Of a stretch of 64,000 nucleotides of DNA, positions 1 through 8,183 are shown piece by piece. Positions within the stretch are counted from its first letter, which is position 1; each line of letters starts with the position of its first letter. Where the stretch lies: the NCBI RefSeq assembly GCF_040361215.1, contig NZ_APND01000005.1:62001-126000 (forward strand), in the 5' to 3' direction. Under the pieces are notes generated by a model. That model searched no databases, had not been told where the DNA came from, and saw only the letters and a program-made list of their open reading frames with translations. Position numbers and translations under genes: made by a program. The DNA is from Salinisphaera dokdonensis. Its GTDB lineage: Bacteria; Pseudomonadota; Gammaproteobacteria; Nevskiales; Salinisphaeraceae.

Positions 1-1
1 C

Positions 2-190
2 GTTTCGCCTGGGCGACGCCCCCGACGCGATCACCGATCGCGGCTGGCTCTGGCCGTGTCTCTCTTGAACGACCCGCGCTTTGATGCCCTCATCGAGCCC
101 GATGTCGCGTTCGATACCCTGCCCGACGTGATGCGGCGTATTGCAGACCCCGGCGATGCGACGCTGTGCCAGCGCATACGCTACGACTGA
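2..190 (+). CDS. Zinc-type alcohol dehydrogenase-like protein, C-terminal end (partial)
   Basis: Only the last 62 residues lie in the window; the gene begins upstream. The visible part reads like the C-terminus of a medium-chain (zinc-binding) dehydrogenase: an arginine-rich stretch, then a helix ending in LLNDPRFDALI, then FDTLPDVMRRI and a final LCQRIRYD. The pattern of a substrate-domain helix, then DaLi, then F..LPdvm..i, then a short terminal strand is usual at the end of these enzymes. No catalytic residue is in view. It lies 37 bases before the PTPS-like gene on the same strand, so it is probably the first visible member of the GTP-metabolism cluster. The other two reading frames end sooner and look less protein-like. 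Confidence 0.6.
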   Translation, partial: VSPGRRPRRDHRSRLALAVSLLNDPRFDALIEPDVAFDTLPDVMRRIADPGDATLCQRIRYD

Positions 191-227
191 CCGCCTGTTT
201 CGCCCTCAAGATAGACAAGGAAATCGC

Positions 228-626
228 ATGTTCAGCCTGACCGTTCGCGATCATTTCATGATCGCCCACAGCTTTACCGGCGAGGTCTTCGGCCCCGCGC
301 AGCAGACCCACGGCGCGACCTATGTAGTCGATGTGACGTTTATGCGCTCCAAACTCGACGGCGACGATCTCGTAATCGATATCGGCCTCGCGAGCGCGGC
401 GCTCAAGAACGAGCTCGGCGATCTGAACATGCGTAACCTGGACGACGTCGCCGAGTTCCGTGGGCGCAACACAACGACCGAGTTCATGGCCAAGACTGTG
501 TTCGACCGCCTGCATGCGGCAATTCGCTCGGGCGATCTGGGTCAAAGCGCGAAAGGGCTCGAGGCGATGCGAGTCACGCTCGCCGAATCCCATATCGCTT
601 GGGCAAGCTACGAAGGCGATATTTGA
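228..626 (+). CDS. 6-pyruvoyl-tetrahydropterin synthase / QueD-like protein, degenerate active site
   Basis: A 132-residue protein of the PTPS/QueD fold, the family that acts on dihydroneopterin triphosphate. The start is the ATG after AAGGA; an upstream in-frame ATG lacks such a site and overlaps the previous gene. Residues 9-32 match the family's first metal-binding strand pair, with His14 and His28. The usual HGHxY is HGATY here, so the third zinc-binding histidine is gone, and no cysteine is in the position of the QueD catalytic Cys. The Asp-His pair usually found near mid-protein (LDHxxLN) is also absent. The fold is probably kept but the reaction is likely altered or lost. The last bases overlap the glycosyltransferase start, so the two are probably co-translated. 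Confidence 0.72.
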   Translation: MFSLTVRDHFMIAHSFTGEVFGPAQQTHGATYVVDVTFMRSKLDGDDLVIDIGLASAALKNELGDLNMRNLDDVAEFRGRNTTTEFMAKTVFDRLHAAIRSGDLGQSAKGLEAMRVTLAESHIAWASYEGDI

Positions 627-1720
627 CGACGCTGATACCAAAGCGGCTCGTCTTCATCGTTGCCGGGGCGCTCGAGCAGCCCACCGGCGGCTACCGCTAC
701 GACGCGCGCATCATCGCCGGCCTGCAGGCAGCCGGCTGGCAAATCGATACGCGCATGCTCGACGGGCATTTCCCCTGCCCCGACGAGACCGCGCACGCCG
801 CGCTCGATACTGCGCTAAGCGCCTGCGCTGATGACGCCACCGTTGTGATCGACGGTCTCGCCTGCGGTGGCCTGCCCGAGGTGATCGAGCGCCACGCGGC
901 GCGCCTGACGATCATCGTTCTCGTACACCATCCGTTATGCGACGAAACAGGCCTCGATCGCACTACCGCCGAACGGTTGGAGAGCAGCGAACGTCGCGTA
1001 CTCGCCTGTGCCAGGCGCGTGATCGTCACCAGCATCCATACGCGCGATCGACTGCAGGCGCTCAAGATGACGGACTGCCCGGCGCGAGTCGCGGAACCCG
1101 GCGTCGACACGCGCGACGTGCAAGGCACGCGGGTCCGCCCGCGCGAGTGCGCAGGCGGACCTTGGCGGCTTCTCTGCGTAGCCACACTGATTCCGCGCAA
1201 GGGCCACGACGTACTGCTTGACGCCCTGGCACAAATGACCGACCTCGACTGGCATTGCGACTTGGTGGGCTCGCTTGATCGCGATCCGGCCCATGCCCGG
1301 GATATCGAACAGACGATCTTCAGGAAAAACCTCGCCGACCGAATCACGCTTCACGGCGCGCTCGATGCGGCGCAACTCGAAGCCTGTTACGCAGCCGCCG
1401 ACGTTTTCGTTCTCGCCTCGCATTACGAGGGTTACGGCATGGTTGTTACAGAGGCCATCGCCGCGGGACTGCCTGTTGTCACGACGACTGGCGGTGCCTT
1501 GGCCGATACGCTGCCAGCCGGCGCGGGATGCAGCGTGACGCCGGGCGATGCGACCGCTTTTGCCCGGTCTTTGCGCCGTTTGATGACTGATCGTGCCTGG
1601 TACGACTCGACCTGCACGGCCGTACTGCGGGCCCGGCACGCCCTTCCCGGTTGGGACGACGCCACGCACGCTTTCGCGGCGGCGCTGGAAACCCCGAACA
1701 CTGTCGGTGGTCGACCATGA
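623..1720 (+). CDS. Family 4-type (GT-B) glycosyltransferase
   Basis: Predicted retaining glycosyltransferase of 365 residues. The N-terminal half starts with a Rossmann-like strand (RLVFIVAGALEQ) and a glycine-rich turn. The C-terminal half carries the family signature: LLCVATLIPRKGHDVLLDAL opens the nucleotide-sugar domain, and EGYGMVVTEAIAAGLPVV contains the EX7E pair. I chose the TTG at 623 because it overlaps the preceding TGA (TTGA), a typical coupled start; a TTG at 599 is possible but would add eight unlikely residues. The sugar and the acceptor are unknown. Its place between a PTPS-like gene and a methyltransferase suggests that it glycosylates a pterin- or pyrimidine-type small molecule, as known for bacterial pteridine glycosides. 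That role is inferred from context only. Confidence 0.8.
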   Translation: MTTLIPKRLVFIVAGALEQPTGGYRYDARIIAGLQAAGWQIDTRMLDGHFPCPDETAHAALDTALSACADDATVVIDGLACGGLPEVIERHAARLTIIVLVHHPLCDETGLDRTTAERLESSERRVLACARRVIVTSIHTRDRLQALKMTDCPARVAEPGVDTRDVQGTRVRPRECAGGPWRLLCVATLIPRKGHDVLLDALAQMTDLDWHCDLVGSLDRDPAHARDIEQTIFRKNLADRITLHGALDAAQLEACYAAADVFVLASHYEGYGMVVTEAIAAGLPVVTTTGGALADTLPAGAGCSVTPGDATAFARSLRRLMTDRAWYDSTCTAVLRARHALPGWDDATHAFAAALETPNTVGGRP

Positions 1721-2565
1721 GCGCAGACAACGCACACGCACACTTCGCGGGCGACTGGCTCGCGCTACGCGAGCCTCTGGATCACGCGGCACGGAACAGC
1801 CGACTCACGGCCGCCGCAGCCGAGCGTTTGCATACCTCGCGCGAAAAAAAACCGCAGACCATTGTCGACCTGGGCAGCGGTAGCGGCTCCAACCTGCGTT
1901 ATCTCGCGCCGCGGTTTCCGGGCCCGCAGCACTGGCGGCTACTCGACCACGACCCCGCCTTGCTGGCCGCCGCGACCCGCGCCAGCGCGAGCACACGGGA
2001 TGCCGCGGGCGACCCGGTCGACATATCCGCAGATGTCGTCGATCTCGGCCAAGCCGGCTGGCATTCGCAGCTGGACGGCGCCGCGCTGGTTACGGCATCT
2101 GCATTGTTCGATCTGGTGACGGCCGATTGGGTGCGTGACCTGGCCCGGGCATGCGCTAGCCGTGAGGCGCCAGGGTTGTTTGTCCTCAGTGTCGACGGCG
2201 ACATCTCGTTGTCGCCATCCGACGTGGACGACAACGTCGTATTCGCTTTGCTGCGTGCCCACCAGACGCGCGACAAGAGTTTTGGTGCAGCGCTTGGCGT
2301 GCAGGCTCCGAGCGTCATCCAGGTCGCCTTCGAGGACGTCGGCTATACCGTTGAGAGCGCGTACGCGCCCTGGCATATCGAAGGCTCAACCGATGCCCTC
2401 GCGGGCATCGCGCTCGTCGAGGGTTGGCGGGACGCCGTCATCGAACAATCCCCCGCCGACGCTGACCGAATCAACGCCTGGGCCCGCCGCCGAATCGACG
2501 CGCTAGAAGCTGGGGGGCTACGTATCAGCGTTGGCCATCGCGACCTGTTTGTCGCGCCGCGCTGA
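1717..2565 (+). CDS. Class I SAM-dependent methyltransferase
   Basis: A 282-residue protein. The SAM-binding motif I is clear near residue 50 (IVDLGSGSGSNLRYLAP), followed by an acidic residue at the end of strand 2 (WRLLDHDP) and a motif IV-like region (ALVTASALFDLVTADWV). The start ATG overlaps the stop of the glycosyltransferase (ATGA), so I prefer it to the longer in-frame ORF that begins at 1651. The target is not deducible from the sequence. The neighbours suggest methylation of the same small molecule handled by the PTPS-like protein and the glycosyltransferase. It converges with the RibD-type reductase gene, whose end lies 16 bases away. Confidence 0.8.
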   Translation: MSADNAHAHFAGDWLALREPLDHAARNSRLTAAAAERLHTSREKKPQTIVDLGSGSGSNLRYLAPRFPGPQHWRLLDHDPALLAAATRASASTRDAAGDPVDISADVVDLGQAGWHSQLDGAALVTASALFDLVTADWVRDLARACASREAPGLFVLSVDGDISLSPSDVDDNVVFALLRAHQTRDKSFGAALGVQAPSVIQVAFEDVGYTVESAYAPWHIEGSTDALAGIALVEGWRDAVIEQSPADADRINAWARRRIDALEAGGLRISVGHRDLFVAPR

Positions 2566-2581
2566 AATCCCGCGGCGAGCG

Positions 2582-3421
2582 CTAGCGGCCTTCACTCAGA
2601 TCAAGATCGAAGAACATATCCGCCCCCATGGACTGGCTGCGACACGGTGGACGTAGCGCGGTATCCAGCCGCTCGATGGGTGCGAGCCTGACGGCAGGCC
2701 GGCCAGAGCCGATAAGCATCGGCGCGACGACCACGTGCAGCCGATCGAGTAGGCCAGCTTGCAGGAAGCGCGAAATGGTTTCGCCGCCGCCCTCGACCAG
2801 TACCCGCCGTAACCCCCTTGCCGCCAGACAATCGAGTATGGCCTGCGGGGCGACGCCACCGGCACCGTTCTCCAGTTGGACGCGCTCCACGTTCGAAGGC
2901 GCTGGCGCGCGCACGCCACTGGCGATATGCAAGGTCGGCGCCGCGCCGTCGCTAAAGACTTTTTGCTCGCCACTCACGCGGCCTCGCGGGTCGAGCACGA
3001 CACGCACCGGATTGGCACCCGGCACATGGCGCACGGTCAGCTGCGGATCGTCGGCCGCCACCGTGCCCGCGCCCACGATCACGGCATCCACAAGCGCGCG
3101 CAAGCGATGCAGATGCACGCGGCTGGCCTCGCCCGTCACATAGTGCGAATGCCCGCTCTCCGTGGCGATACGGCCATCCAGACTCTGGCCAAGCTGTGCC
3201 ACCACGAACGACGCCCCGCCGAGTGCCACGGGCAGCAAGGCGTTCAATAGATCGCCGGCCTCGGGCGTGACTTTTGCCGTGCTCGTCCAGCCAAACTGCG
3301 CATCCACATGGATCGACGGCGCATCGGCAGACCGCCCGTCGAGGATCGCAGGCGCCAACAAGCCGCGACAACGTGCATCCTGAATCAAATGCCAGGCGTA
3401 GCTCTCATCGATCACAGCCAT
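2582..3421 (-). CDS. RibD C-terminal-type reductase (pyrimidine reductase/dihydrofolate reductase fold)
   Basis: A 279-residue protein with the RibD reductase domain and no N-terminal deaminase domain. The motifs are typical: VVAQLGQSLDGRIAT (strand A and nucleotide site), HYVTGEASRVHLHRLRALVD, DAVIVGAGTVAADDPQLTVR, PVRVVLDPRGR, and the phosphate-binding LVEGGGETISRFL. In riboflavin synthesis such enzymes reduce the ribosyl side chain of the diaminopyrimidine made by GTP cyclohydrolase II. The first 80 residues or so are not part of the domain and I do not recognise them. It is transcribed away from the neighbouring GTP cyclohydrolase II gene. The pairing strongly suggests sequential steps on a GTP-derived pyrimidine, but not necessarily flavin synthesis, because the rest of the rib pathway is absent here. 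Confidence 0.8.
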   Translation of the reverse strand: MAVIDESYAWHLIQDARCRGLLAPAILDGRSADAPSIHVDAQFGWTSTAKVTPEAGDLLNALLPVALGGASFVVAQLGQSLDGRIATESGHSHYVTGEASRVHLHRLRALVDAVIVGAGTVAADDPQLTVRHVPGANPVRVVLDPRGRVSGEQKVFSDGAAPTLHIASGVRAPAPSNVERVQLENGAGGVAPQAILDCLAARGLRRVLVEGGGETISRFLQAGLLDRLHVVVAPMLIGSGRPAVRLAPIERLDTALRPPCRSQSMGADMFFDLDLSEGR

Positions 3422-3575
3422 GATTCAGTCGTCGCTTGCTCCAGGGAAAACTCGCGACGAGGCATCGCCGCGCGGGCACAAACTCTAGGATAATGCGGCG
3501 CGCCACGCGAGCCGGCAGGATGCCGGTCCGCGTGAAACCTTGATTTTCTGCAACTGGGCCACATCGAGAGACAGC

Positions 3576-4697
3576 ATGCGACAGGTGGAACGTTCGATAT
3601 TCGATTTGCGGCGCGGGCTGCCGGTGCTGGTACGCGACGCGCAGGATTCCACCCGCAGCGCCACGCTGATTGCACCGCTCGAAGGCATGAACGACGAAGC
3701 GCTTGCTCGCCTAACCGAGCATGCAGGCAATGAGTGCACGCTGGTGCTCACGAAGCATCGCCTGGAACTGCTGGGTATCGAGGTTGACGACGACGCGGCC
3801 TGCCTTCCGATCACCCGCGACGACAGCGCCGCCTCGGTAATCGACTGGGCCTGTGCGCGTCACCCCGCGTCGGGCCCGAATCGCGCGACCCGAGCAGTCG
3901 GTCCGGACGAAACAGCGGCGCTTACGCTCATGCGCCGCGGCCTGCTGATTCCTTCGGCGATCACCGTACCGATCGCGCCGGAGCGCATGGCCGCGATCGA
4001 GGCGCGCGTCGAAGATGGCAGCCTGCTGTCGTTGAATACGGGAACGATCGCCGACTACGAGCAGACTTCACCCCGTTTCCTGCGCCGCATCAGCGCGGCC
4101 GACGTACCGCTGGCCGAAAGCGAGCAGTCACGGTTCGTGCTCTTTCGCGAAGCGGATGGCATGCGCGAGCATATCGCCATCGTCATCGGCGATCCGGAAC
4201 AATGGGCCGACGCGGTGCCGGTGCGGCTGCATTCGGCCTGTCTGACCGGCGACCTGTTCGGCAGTCTGCGCTGCGACTGCGGCGAGCAGCTGCGTTCCAG
4301 CGTCGCCAAGATCGCCGAGAATGGCGGCGGCGTGCTGCTTTACCTCGCCCAGGAAGGCCGCGGAATCGGCCTCGCGAACAAGTTGCGGGCCTACACCCTG
4401 CAGGACGAAGGCCTCGACACCGTCGATGCCGATCATGTGCTGGGCTTCGGCGACGACGAGCGCAGCTACAACGTCGCTTTGGAAATGCTTGCCCAGCTTG
4501 AAATCCGGCGGATCGAGCTGCTGACCAACAACCCCTCGAAAATTGAGGCCATGAGCCGTGGCGGCGTGACCGTCGTACAACGCAGCGGCGTCTACGGGCG
4601 GGTCACGACCCAGAACCATCGTTATCTCACCGCCAAGGCCACACGTGCCGGGCACTGGCTGGATCACGTACTCGGTACGGCCGCGGACAACAACTAG
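3576..4697 (+). CDS. GTP cyclohydrolase II with degenerate RibB-like N-terminal domain
   Basis: Predicted to open the imidazole ring of GTP, releasing formate and pyrophosphate. The C-terminal domain (about residues 175-373) is intact. The zinc site RLHSACLTGDLFGSLRCDC gives Cys222, Cys233 and Cys235. QEGRGIGLANKLRAY contains Tyr273, the equivalent of E. coli Tyr105, and LLTNNPSKIEA follows. Residues 10-70 resemble the beginning of DHBP synthase (RibB): DLRRGLPVLVRD, then a loss of the acidic DEDRENEGD loop, then LTEHAGNECTLVLTKHRLELLGI. The protein therefore looks like a RibBA fusion whose RibB half is dead and shortened. The chosen ATG follows a purine-rich stretch (GAGAGACA); an upstream TTG at 3540 is weaker. 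Confidence 0.85.
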   Translation: MRQVERSIFDLRRGLPVLVRDAQDSTRSATLIAPLEGMNDEALARLTEHAGNECTLVLTKHRLELLGIEVDDDAACLPITRDDSAASVIDWACARHPASGPNRATRAVGPDETAALTLMRRGLLIPSAITVPIAPERMAAIEARVEDGSLLSLNTGTIADYEQTSPRFLRRISAADVPLAESEQSRFVLFREADGMREHIAIVIGDPEQWADAVPVRLHSACLTGDLFGSLRCDCGEQLRSSVAKIAENGGGVLLYLAQEGRGIGLANKLRAYTLQDEGLDTVDADHVLGFGDDERSYNVALEMLAQLEIRRIELLTNNPSKIEAMSRGGVTVVQRSGVYGRVTTQNHRYLTAKATRAGHWLDHVLGTAADNN

Positions 4698-4721
4698 CCG
4701 CCGCAGCAGTGCGCGCTGTGC

Positions 4722-5519
4722 TCAGGGCGCGCCGAGCGTAGCCAGGTCGAAATCCATCGTCTCATCGATGATTACGCCCAGGCGGCCGGCGAAATGGGCG
4801 CACAGCGCGGCGCCCTGCTCCGCGCTCGCCTGACGCGCGTCGCCGGCCACGCCCTGAGGATGCAGGTCCTGCGCCAGCCAGGCGAACGCGACGTCGCCTT
4901 CTGGCAGCAGCGTAGCGCCTGCCTCGGCACGCCGCTGGCCCAACGGCTCGAAGTTCGCAATGGCTGTACGCCGTACCGTGTGCGGTGCGAAATGCAGCAT
5001 GAGCGCTGTTTCCAGCGCCCCGCCGTGCAGCCCATGCGAGAGTTCCTCCGCCGAAAGGGCATCCGCCGGTGGTGCAAAGCGGAAGTAGTTCGCCTTGACC
5101 ACAAGCAGCCGATGCGCGGCCCGTAAATTGAGGGCCGCGATATCCAGCACTGCCTTGTTGCCGCCGTGGCTGTTGAACAGCAGCAGGCGCTGCACACCGG
5201 CGCGTGCGACGGCCGTACCGATTGCCTGGATCTGGTCGATCGCCTGTTCGGGCGACAGGCTCAGTGTGCCCGGAAAATCCGCATGCTCCATGCTCGCGCC
5301 GATCGCCATCGTCGGCAGCACCAGCAGTGTTCGCGGATCGTCGGCATAACGCTCGAGAGCCGCCGATACGAGTCCCTCGCCGATCATCACGTCGGTGGCG
5401 AGCGGTAAATGCGGGCCATGTTGCTCGATGGCGGCGACCGGCAGAATCGCAACCGTGTTCTCATCAGCGAGTGTTGCCAACTCCGGCCCGCTCAGATCGC
5501 TCCAGTGATGAACAGTCAC
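4722..5519 (-). CDS. Creatininase-family amidohydrolase
   Basis: A 265-residue protein of the creatininase family, metal-dependent hydrolases of cyclic or linear amides. Metal-binding motifs are visible: PVAAIEQHGPHLPLATD (Glu32, His34, Asp43), LLLFNSHGGNKAVLD in the middle, and HGLHGGALETALML with the conserved Glu. Family members include creatininase, the mycofactocin peptidase MftE and the archaeal ArfB, which deformylates a GTP-derived formamidopyrimidine. Since the neighbouring genes encode GTP cyclohydrolase II and a RibD-type reductase, an ArfB-like step on a pyrimidine is the most attractive idea, though unproven. The start is GTG, sharing its G with the TAG stop of the upstream AhpD-like gene, so the two are coupled. 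Confidence 0.83.
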   Translation of the reverse strand: MTVHHWSDLSGPELATLADENTVAILPVAAIEQHGPHLPLATDVMIGEGLVSAALERYADDPRTLLVLPTMAIGASMEHADFPGTLSLSPEQAIDQIQAIGTAVARAGVQRLLLFNSHGGNKAVLDIAALNLRAAHRLLVVKANYFRFAPPADALSAEELSHGLHGGALETALMLHFAPHTVRRTAIANFEPLGQRRAEAGATLLPEGDVAFAWLAQDLHPQGVAGDARQASAEQGAALCAHFAGRLGVIIDETMDFDLATLGAP

Positions 5520-6109
5520 TACGAGGTCTTGCCTTCGCGCGGCGCGCGGCCCATCAGATAGAACTCGTCATTGGGGCGCATGGCGGTGAGATTGGCCATG
5601 CGGTTGGACAGCGCGAAGAACGCGGCAATCGCACCGATATCCCAGATATCGTCTTCCGAGAAGCCGTGTTCGCTCAACCGCGCGCGATCCTCGGGACCGA
5701 CGGTATGCGCAGCGTTGGATACCTGCACGGCGAAATCCAGCATCGCCCGCTGGCGCGGCGTGATATCCGCCTTGCGGTAGTTCACCGCGACCTGATCGGC
5801 AATCAGCGGATCGGCCTCACGGATACGCAGGATCGCGCCGTGGGCCACCACGCAGTACTGGCACTGGTTGATGCCGGACGTGGCGACGACAATCATCTCG
5901 CGCTCGCCTTTGGTGAGGCCGCTGTTTTTCTCCATCAGCGCGTCGTGATAGGCAAAGAATGCACGGAACTCGTCCGGGCGATGCGCCAGCGCCCAGAACA
6001 CGTTGGGCACGAAGCCCGCTTTGTCCTGAACCGCGAGAATCCGCTCGCGAATATCGTCGGGCAGTTCGCCGAATTCCGGCACGGGGAACTGGCTGATCGA
6101 TTGGTCCAT
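5519..6109 (-). CDS. AhpD-like peroxidase-related protein (carboxymuconolactone decarboxylase family)
   Basis: A 196-residue, all-alpha protein of the AhpD/CMD superfamily. The redox site EX11CX2CX3H is complete: Glu71, Cys83, Cys86 and His90 in REMIVVATSGINQCQYCVVAH. The subgroup is usually annotated as peroxidase-related enzyme (uncharacterised) and often carries the terminal motif NRMANLTAMRPNDEFYLMGR seen here. The ATG at 6109 gives a protein starting MDQSISQFPVPEFGEL, the usual N-terminus; an ATG 51 bases further upstream adds residues of no obvious origin. It overlaps the creatininase gene by one base and is therefore probably in its operon. Predicted role: disulphide/peroxide chemistry in the cytoplasm, substrate unknown. 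Confidence 0.82.
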   Translation of the reverse strand: MDQSISQFPVPEFGELPDDIRERILAVQDKAGFVPNVFWALAHRPDEFRAFFAYHDALMEKNSGLTKGEREMIVVATSGINQCQYCVVAHGAILRIREADPLIADQVAVNYRKADITPRQRAMLDFAVQVSNAAHTVGPEDRARLSEHGFSEDDIWDIGAIAAFFALSNRMANLTAMRPNDEFYLMGRAPREGKTS

Positions 6110-6162
6110 GGCTACGGGCTCACAGTGTGGCGCATGAAAAACAGGGCACAACGGTAGCAACG

Positions 6163-6756
6163 TCAGTTGCTGTTCTCACCATCGCGTGGTTCGGGTGCCT
6201 GTACGAAACCGAGCGTTGCCGGGATATCCGCGCGATCACAGCGATACACGGGCAGCCTGTCGTTGCCCACAACCAACGTCAGATCGGTCTGCGTACCGCT
6301 CGGCACCGCAAGCGCATTCGATAGCGCCTGATCGTCGATCTCTTTGTCGCTATCGTCCGCGCGCAGACGATCGAGCACCCAGGCCAGGTCAGCGCCTTGA
6401 ACCAGCGCAGCGCCGTCCGGCGTGTCGAGCACGGCGGTGCTGTCTTCGTCCAGATACAGCGCGCTCACGCTTTCGATTGCACGGCCGGTATGGGCCATGA
6501 GTGTGTCGTCGGCCTGTACGGACGCGATCAGCGGTGTGTACTCGAGCGCGATATAGCCGCGCTGGGGGCCGTTCTGAAAAAACCAGCGGCCGTGGTCATC
6601 CACGCCGTAGTTGCGAGCGATCGTCTCGACGATGCGCGCATGGCTGATGCGCTCACCCTGAATCAGCCAGTGGCCGCGACGATCCAGGCCGAGCCAGCCG
6701 AACAGTGCGGGCACGTTCGGAAATCGTGCCAGAGCGCGTTCTACCCATTCGTCCAT
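6163..6756 (-). CDS. DUF2946-type protein of unknown function
   Basis: A 197-residue soluble protein. The N-terminal half carries a very conserved pattern: MDEWVERALARFPNVPALFGW, LDRRGHWLIQGE, RIVETIARNYG, DDHGRWFFQNGPQRGYIALEYTP. I recognise this as a widespread uncharacterised proteobacterial family, which I believe is labelled DUF2946, though the family number is from memory. The C-terminal half is acidic and less conserved. The start is the ATG that yields MDEWVERAL; a longer frame begins at 6864 but would run far into the region shared with the divergent lhgO promoter. No catalytic motif is evident and I do not propose a function. Confidence 0.7.
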   Translation of the reverse strand: MDEWVERALARFPNVPALFGWLGLDRRGHWLIQGERISHARIVETIARNYGVDDHGRWFFQNGPQRGYIALEYTPLIASVQADDTLMAHTGRAIESVSALYLDEDSTAVLDTPDGAALVQGADLAWVLDRLRADDSDKEIDDQALSNALAVPSGTQTDLTLVVGNDRLPVYRCDRADIPATLGFVQAPEPRDGENSN

Positions 6757-6915
6757 CGTGATGATCGCACTAAAAACTCTGTGTCGATGATAGCGGCATT
6801 GCGGCGCGGCGTGCTCGCAATTCGCCGCCGCTGATGCGAGACCAATCAGCACGCAAGGCAACATGATCGTCTACAGTCGGGCGCTCTTCACTCCCGGTAC
6901 AAAAACTTACAAGGC

Positions 6916-8106
6916 ATGTACGACACGATCATCATCGGCGGCGGCATCGTCGGCCTGGCCACCGCGCGCGAGCTGCTGCAACGGCGGCCCGGCGCGCGTG
7001 TGCTGGTGCTCGAAAAGGAAGACCAGCTGGCCGCGCATCAGACCGGCCACAACTCGGGCGTGATCCATGCAGGCGTCTACTACGCGCCTGGCTCGATGAA
7101 GGCACGCTTCTGCACCGCCGGCAATGCCGCGACACGTGCCTTCTGTGCCACGCACGACATTCCGTTCGATATTCGTGGCAAGCTGCTGGTGGCCGCCGAT
7201 CATCGCGAGCGACCGGGCCTGGAACGGCTGTTCGAGCGCATCGGCGAAAACGGCATCGAACGCCACTGGCTCGATGCCGGCGCGCTGGCCGAGCACGAGC
7301 CGGCCGTGCGTGGCACCGCCGGCATCCTCGTGCCCAGCAGTGGCATCATCGACTATCGGGCCGTCTGCCGCGCTCTTGCGGTGGATATCGAAGCCGCGGG
7401 CGGAGAGATCCGCTGCGGCTGTGCCGTAACCGGGCTGGCCGAATACGCCAGCGAAGTCGTGGTCGAAACGGCCGCCGGCGTCTTCCATGCCCGGGAGCTC
7501 GTGGCCTGCGCGGGCCTGATGGCGGATCGACTGGTGCGCATGCTCGATATCGAGCCGGATTTCATCATCTGCCCGTTTCGCGGCGAGTATTACCGGCTGG
7601 TCGCGAGCAGGCACGATATTGTCCGGCATCTGATCTATCCGGTGCCGAATCCGGATATGCCGTTCCTCGGAGTGCATCTCACGCCGATGATCGATGGCTC
7701 CATCACAGTCGGTCCAAACGCAGTGCTCGCCACCGCGCGCGAGGGCTATCGCAAGCGCGATTTCAACGGCCGTGACCTGGCCGAGATGCTGGCCTTTCCC
7801 GGCGTGCGCCGCATGCTCGGCCGGCATATCCGCCCCGGTCTGGTTGAGTTGAAGAACGCACTGTCCAAACGCGGCTATCTCGAACAGGTGCGGCGCTATT
7901 GCCCCGAGCTCACGCTGGACGATCTCGAGCCGCATCCGGCCGGCGTGCGCGCCCAGGCCGTGGCCCGCGACGGCACGCTGATCGGCGATTTCCGCTTCAT
8001 TGACACGCCGCGCAGCCTGCATGTCTGCAACGCGCCCTCGCCGGCGGCGACCTCGGCGCTACCGATCGCCGCGCATATCGTGGATCGGCTCACCGAACGC
8101 GAGTGA
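6916..8106 (+). CDS. lhgO: L-2-hydroxyglutarate oxidase
   Basis: A 396-residue FAD-dependent oxidoreductase that converts L-2-hydroxyglutarate to 2-oxoglutarate, with electrons passing to the respiratory quinone pool at the inner membrane. The N-terminal FAD-binding motif is IIIGGGIVGLATARELL. The family hallmark HNSGVIHAGVYYAPGSMKA follows at about residue 50, then GKLLVA, the CPFRGEYYRL block and HLTPMIDGSITVGPNAVLA, all typical of LhgO. Length matches the E. coli enzyme (about 420 residues) within normal variation. It stands alone, divergent from the DUF2946-type gene, and is followed 77 bases later by a flavin reductase-like gene. Metabolite-repair function is a reasonable expectation. 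Confidence 0.93.
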   Translation: MYDTIIIGGGIVGLATARELLQRRPGARVLVLEKEDQLAAHQTGHNSGVIHAGVYYAPGSMKARFCTAGNAATRAFCATHDIPFDIRGKLLVAADHRERPGLERLFERIGENGIERHWLDAGALAEHEPAVRGTAGILVPSSGIIDYRAVCRALAVDIEAAGGEIRCGCAVTGLAEYASEVVVETAAGVFHARELVACAGLMADRLVRMLDIEPDFIICPFRGEYYRLVASRHDIVRHLIYPVPNPDMPFLGVHLTPMIDGSITVGPNAVLATAREGYRKRDFNGRDLAEMLAFPGVRRMLGRHIRPGLVELKNALSKRGYLEQVRRYCPELTLDDLEPHPAGVRAQAVARDGTLIGDFRFIDTPRSLHVCNAPSPAATSALPIAAHIVDRLTERE

Positions 8107-8183
8107 GCTGCGCGGTTATCCGCGTTACGATCGCTGCCCTGATGTTTCGATAGCCCCCGGCCTGCGCCGGTTCAAGGAGCCAC

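Noticed and set aside
599..622. TTG at 599 as start of the glycosyltransferase
   Set aside because: The TTG at 623 overlaps the previous stop and gives a more typical N-terminus.
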